A stretch of 64,000 nucleotides of DNA, from assembly GCA_009741485.1 (NCBI GenBank), contig CM019214.1, positions 23,520,267 through 23,584,266 of the forward strand. Reading direction: 5' to 3'. Numbering within the stretch: position 1 is the first letter of the stretch; the number at the start of each line of letters is the position of its first letter. A program made the position numbers and the translations under genes. Below the pieces are notes generated by a model, which did not search any database, had not been told where the DNA came from, and saw only the letters and a list, made by a program, of their open reading frames with translations. This document shows positions 58,901 to 64,000 of this stretch, one piece after another. Origin of the DNA: Malurus cyaneus samueli. Taxonomy: Eukaryota; Chordata; Aves; Passeriformes; Maluridae.

Positions 58901-61900
58901 GTTTAGTTAAGTGCTGGCAATAATCAAAATGGCATTTAATAGCTGTTGATATCTTCTCTCAAAAAAGGATAGAAATCATATATGACCCATGGCCACCTTT
59001 TAATGGTAATATTTACTATTGTATATGCATATATTTGAGGGTATAGACACCAGCTGGTGCATTGTTTATACAAGGGGAAATGTGTTCCATTGCTGAGTTC
59101 CCAGATAACTACTGGTCAGCACTGGGAAGATATTTCTTCTCTCTGAAACTTTTGTTTTTCTCCTCAAAGCCCCCACCTAGGTGATGATATTAAGGATTAT
59201 TTAATTATGGTTGTTTTTAAACCCGGTGGTTCATCATTTATTCTCCAGAACAAAATCCTGCTTCTGGTAGAGAACTATTCCAAAAAGGACTTATAAACTC
59301 ACTGAGCTCCAAAGGATGGAGTTAACAAACCTGTTAACATGGTGGAGTTAACATCACAATACATTAAAATCAAAAGTGGAGCATTTTGTGTGAATAACAC
59401 ATGTCAGGAAATATCAGCAATCTTTGGGCAATGGCTTAAGGCAAATGTGATACTCTGGGGTGATTTGTGAGTCCAGGTGAGGGACCTGGGATCACCTCCC
59501 AAAGCCTGTGTGTGGCACTGGGGAATTCTACATCAGGGTCAAACTCTTCCCCTTTCAGCCCAAACAGCAAATTTCTGTAGATTGCATACATGGTCTTCCA
59601 TAGACTCAGAAAAGCAGGCTTTGTACTACTTACCTCTTTTTCAGTAACTCTAATATGTTTTATGATATTTTCTCCTATAAATACTTTTTCCAGCTGTGGT
59701 CTGCATAAATCCAATTTAATTTTATCTAAGTGAAACTTTTCCTTTAAAAGCATCCACCTTGCACAGAGTACAGAGAGCTCATTTTGTGGCAGCTCTGCCC
59801 TGTACAGTGGTTTAGCCACCAGAACAAATAATGCTGCACAAATTTACTCCGCTGAAAGTCTAAGTGAGTGTGACTATGTCGCACTGAAGTTTATTTCACA
59901 CACACTTCCTCCTGTCATCTATGAATTTTGGTTTTGCTTTGTCAGATTTCATTAGCTGTTATTACACAAATCACATTAATTTGTGCTGAAATTCGTTCTC
60001 TTGTAGAGGCAGAAATTCCCAGCACTAAGCACATAATAACATCAGCATTACTAAGAAAATGGCTTGCAAGTAAAACAGCAAACAACAACATTATTCTATT
60101 TCTCAATTGGGTCCCAGATAGATCAGATCAATAGATTCAGAGTTTTTAGAAGTCTGTTAACACTGGTTGAAAACTCTTGTTGGCAGCCCAGTACATAAAC
60201 CAGTCAATTAATTTTCACTGGAAAAGTTTTCCTGAACCTACATTACTTAGAGTGTTAGTAATGAATGTTCTTAATTTGAAGTTGAAATACCTTTGATCTC
60301 CCAACAAATTGAGATCCTTGAAGATGAAAGAGGTCTCTGCTGTTAGATAAATGGCAGAGCCCGTGAAAATAATGAGCACTTGCATTGAGCTACTGGAGAG
60401 GGACCCCAAGCTTGGAGTGGGTGAATAATGATATCATCCACAAAGTTCACACAAATGCCTCTAGTGATTTCCCACATTAAGTATCTTTTGAAAAGGAGAT
60501 AGGTTGACACAAAGGATGAGTAGAAAGGACCCCTCAAACTGTTCACTGTCCACTCCAGAGTGGTGGTGGGCACTCCAGAATCAACAAGACACAGACTGGA
60601 TGGGGGAGTCACTGTCCACAGGGGAGCTGGGTCAATATTCTTACAGGTTCCACCTCCTCACATGAAAGGCTCCAACCCCAGTTTATGCCAGGGTTTGAGA
60701 GGAGGTGCTGTGTCAGCAGCTTTGCTCACATCCTTTATAGTTACAACTTTGTAGGGGTGACCTCTGTGATAAATCAGAGGACTTTAAAATACTTTTACTG
60801 TCTGCAGTCCATCTACCGGCAAATAAAATATATTGTGAACCTACTACTACCAACCCAGAAAAGTAACAGAAAAATGCAGAAGGCTTATAAAGGCAAGGGG
60901 CTTCTCATTCTGAAAACACTCTTATTAATCTTTAACAAAGACAGACAAACTGAAGGCTGCAGAGGAACTGCAAGCATAGGTGATTTCTGGATTTCCATCA
61001 CCCCTCTAGTGTATCCCTTGAAGGACAGAAGCACTGCATTATCCTTTTCTCTTTGTCAGAGGGGACTGATTTCTAATATTACTCTTGCACTCCATTCACC
61101 TGTTTCTGCTATGGAAATATGTGAATATAACACACTGACTGAATATATCAATATGGCCCCACGTGGCCCTAAATAGCACATTTATTCACACATATCACAT
61201 GGTGTGCAATCTGGTGTATACATTACCCAGAACACCCCAAATCAGACACATCTGGGGAGTGGCACAAGGAGGAAGAGCTCTGAGGAGCTGGGCCCTGATG
61301 CTCATGAGCCATCCCAGGAAGGATCAGGCTATAGGCTTTTCATAGAGGTTTTTATGTGCCTTAGGACTGAAGGCCTAACAGCAACATTACATACTCTGTT
61401 GATACAAGATGGCTTTGGTATTGATCTCCCTCTCAGCCAACAATACTTTATTTAGTAGTGACAGCCCCCATCTCCATTAATACAGGCAATCAGAGCAAAT
61501 GAATGATCAGCCTCTACTCATATAATTGTATTGTTCTTGGTCCTGAAGAGTTGAAAATAGATAGGCATGTTTTATATTCCAAGGCATGAAGACGGCAGCT
61601 GAAGACTGAGTGCAGCTGGGAATTCATCTCACCTAGTTCAAGCAAGATGCATTATTCATGTACAGCCAATGACAGGGATGAGTAGTCAAGCTTGAGAGTC
61701 CATTAAAAAAACAAACACAGATCTGTGCAAGCTAAATTGGTTGGAGTTACTTGGTGTTTTTCCAGACTGTGGCTACAATGAACGTCTCTGACTGAAGTCA
61801 AAACTTGTGATCCTTCTGAGGAGCCTTTGGGATTGGAAGGCTGGAAACAGCGAGAGACAGAGAGTCCTTGCACATAACAAAAACTCTAAAGAGAGTAAGG

Positions 61901-62140
61901 CATGACTGCCCATGGTTGCCTTAAGCCATTAAATTTAAATGAACTGCAAATAAAGTTAAACCCAGAGGATTAAAGAAGGTCAAGAACTGTCAATTCAATA
62001 TTGGCAACGGAGCAGACACGTTCAGGCAGCATCAGGTTTTGAAGCTATCTGTGGGGATCAGGAGCCACAGAAAATCCTCACCAGCAGCAATGACTGTTTT
62101 TCTTCTTCACTTTCAACTGAAATTTGCTCTGCAGAAGTCA
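49951..62140. other. Intergenic, no gene recognised
   Basis: Mostly AT-rich to balanced sequence with GC-richer patches (about 55.05-55.3 and 57.5-58.4 kb). Open frames at 57391-57849 plus, 59436-59819 minus and 60685-61176 plus carry no recognisable domain. Twelve-nt poly(A) runs occur at 55704-55715 and 57820-57831. Confidence 0.6.
50545..50578 (+). repeat. Mixed GA/GT microsatellite
   Basis: TGTGAGAGAGAGAGTGTGTG followed by GGTGTGTGTGAGTG. A short interrupted purine/alternating tract. Confidence 0.85.
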
Positions 62141-62149
62141 GAGCTATTT

Positions 62150-63140
62150 TGGCACCTCTGACAAATGTCCATTGGCACAGAGATGCAGCCAGTGAGCACA
62201 TCCAGGGAACCCAATCATTAACCCAGCACTGCCAAGCCCACCCTGTGCCTCAGTGCCACATCTACCTGTCTTTTGAAAACCTTCCAGACTTAGTGACTCA
62301 ACCATTTCCCTGGAAAGTCCATTCCAATTTTAACACCCTTCACCCTTTTGGCAAAGAAATTTTTCTTAATATGGACTCGAAACCTCCCCTAGCACAACCT
62401 GAGGCCATTTTCTCTCATCGTATCACTTGTTACTTGAGAGAAGAGATCGACCCTCCCCTTGCTGCAGCCTTCTCTCAGGTTATTGTAGAGTGTGATAAAG
62501 CCAGCCCTGAGCCTTCTTTTCTCCAGGCTAAACATGTCCAGCTCTCTCAGCTGCTCCTCACAGGACTTGTGCTCCAGACCCTTCACCAACTCCATTGCCC
62601 TTCTCTGGACACGCTCCAGCCCCTCAATGTCTCCCTTGTACTGAAGGACCCAGAACTGGACACAGGATTTGAGGTGTGGCTTCATCACTGATGAGTAAAG
62701 GGAGACAATCAGTGCCTTGGTTGTGCTGGTCACACTATTTCTAGTCCAAACCAGGATGTCACTGGCCTTCTTGGCTACCTGGGCATAGATTGGCTCAGTG
62801 GCCATTGACCAGCACCAGGTCCTTTCCCACCAGGCAGCTTTCCAGCCACTCTGACCCAGCCTGTAGCTCTGCATGGGGTTGTTGGGTTTATTATTTATAA
62901 AGCCTGGCATTTGGCTTTATTAAGCCTCACACAAATCACCTCAGCTCGTCAATCAAGCCTGTCCAGATCCCTGTGCAAATCATTCCTACCCTCCTGCTCG
63001 ACACCCAAGCAGAACAACAGCACGTGACACCCGAGCAAATGTTGGTCTGGGAGTTGTGTGCCACACACAAAGAGATTCAGCTGCTCCACCGAGGTGTCCA
63101 ATGCCACATGTCCAATGTCCAGTGCCAATGTCCATGATGC
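62150..63140 (-). mobile_element. CR1 non-LTR retrotransposon, degenerate, C-terminal part of ORF2 and 3' end
   Basis: On the minus strand the translation gives GRNDLHRDLDRLD (around 62,950-62,990), NNPMQSYRLG, AQVAKKASDILVWTRNSV, then SLYSSVMKPHLKSCVQFWVL, GLERVQRRAMELVKGLEHKS, and RELDMFSLEKRRLRAGF. This is the conserved C-terminal part of avian CR1 ORF2, after the reverse transcriptase core. The longest open part is 62389-62910. An in-frame TAG interrupts it where the family normally reads on, and the part above 62,910 is in another frame. The plus strand at 62,205-62,275 matches the reverse complement of the CR1 3' region. The copy is 5'-truncated, frameshifted and dead. Both ends are approximate. 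Confidence 0.9.
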
Positions 63141-64000
63141 ATGACACCACAGGACACTCGAGACCAGGCACATCTTCTGCTCCAGACTATCAAAGGGACC
63201 CTGAAGGTGCTGTGTGGTATCTGCTGGCCCAGCAGAGATGTCTCAGGTTCCCTAGAGCTGCCTGGATCACATCTGGGTTTAGATATCTGATCCATTCCGC
63301 TCTATCTATGCCAGTGACTCTGGAATTCATCCTCTGTGCTCTGCAGAAACAGAGCTTTACCCTATCTGAGGACAAGAAAGGATAGGTGTCACCTGTGAGC
63401 TGGGTGACATCTGTGAGCTGGGTGACATCTGTGAGCTGGGTGACATGTACAGAGACTGGAGTGGCACATAATAGATCTCCTCCTCCAGATGAAGAGCAGT
63501 TATTGTCCACTTCAGTCTCAGAATACTGAAAGAAGGCACATATGCCAGGAATTGCTGGGAAGCACAGCAACTGAAAAAATAGCCAAAGTTGACTTGTCAG
63601 GAAATTTTTAAGCATTTCTATATTCATTATATAACAAAGGTCAAAGACACATCTTACTATAAGTTAATTTCTGTGTTAACTTTGTGTGGAGGGGGTTCAT
63701 TTTGAGAATAGTTCTGCCAGATGGATGAATTTTGTCATCAGTTTGTTTTAATTCTTAAATTCAGAGGTCAAAAAACAAATCCCTCTCTGGTTTGTAAAAA
63801 GACCTGAAATACGTTCTTAGTATTACAGCTCGTGTATGTTCTTTAATCAGCAGTTTACATTTTTCCCTTTCTTCCCCTCCTCAGAGAACTACAAATCCTA
63901 AATAAATGCCTGAAACAGAAGTCACCCTATGTCTCGACAACCGGCCCATGTAGGAAACATAATTGGATTTGCTTTACACTCGCTTGAGGAGGTAAGAAAT
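63141..64000. other. Intergenic right end
   Basis: Flank of the CR1 copy. Contains a three-copy 18-bp tandem repeat (63393-63446). Open frames here are driven by that repeat or by chance. No gene was recognised to the window end. Confidence 0.6.
63393..63446 (+). repeat. Tandem repeat, 18-bp unit, three perfect copies
   Basis: CTGTGAGCTGGGTGACAT three times in a row without a mismatch. The minus-strand reading gives a repeated six-residue peptide (e.g. MSPSSQ), an artefact. Perfect identity suggests a young or length-variable minisatellite. Confidence 0.97.

Noticed and set aside
60685..61176. 163-codon plus-strand open frame
   Set aside because: No recognisable domain and no splice or promoter context. 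Composition resembles random translation.
62149..62691. 180-codon plus-strand open frame
   Set aside because: Antisense shadow of the CR1 ORF2 fragment on the minus strand.
63357..63539. Frame with repeated MSPSSQ peptide
   Set aside because: Produced by the 18-bp tandem DNA repeat.

Overview
This window is vertebrate nuclear DNA, almost certainly from a bird. It has AT-rich intergenic and intronic sequence, a multi-exon gene with GT-AG introns, and two fragments of CR1 non-LTR retrotransposons of the avian type. There are no bacterial-style operons, CRISPR arrays, tRNA or rRNA genes.

Layout. Positions 1 to about 24,470 hold the 3' part of one plus-strand gene, MOSPD2 (motile sperm domain-containing protein 2). 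Thirteen coding exons can be placed, from 3363 to the stop codon at 24090-24092. They are followed by a short 3' UTR with two AATAAA signals. The first exon or exons, encoding roughly the N-terminal 27 residues, lie upstream of the window; positions 1-3362 are intron. The assembled protein has a CRAL-TRIO lipid-binding domain, an acidic/lysine-rich linker, an MSP (VAP-like) domain, a short coiled-coil segment and a C-terminal membrane anchor. That is the MOSPD2 architecture: an ER tail-anchored tether that binds FFAT-motif proteins and contacts lipid droplets and other organelles.

The remaining ~39.5 kb (24.5-64 kb) is a gene-poor intergenic region. I found no credible coding exon in it. It holds low-complexity T/G tracts, small tandem duplications, a ~3 kb stretch of scattered telomere-like hexamers whose strand bias flips near 48.2 kb, and a ~1 kb degenerate minus-strand CR1 near the right end (about 62.15-63.14 kb). 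In mammals the interval downstream of MOSPD2 (towards ASB9) is also long and gene-poor, which agrees with this layout.

The most useful anomaly is inside MOSPD2. The phases of the exons ending at 3518 and beginning at 4190 are incompatible with direct splicing, and about eight residues expected between them are absent. This points to an unlocated micro-exon of 3n+1 nt (25 nt if family length is kept), or to an assembly or sequence defect in the 671-bp gap. I saw no sign of a previously undescribed system.
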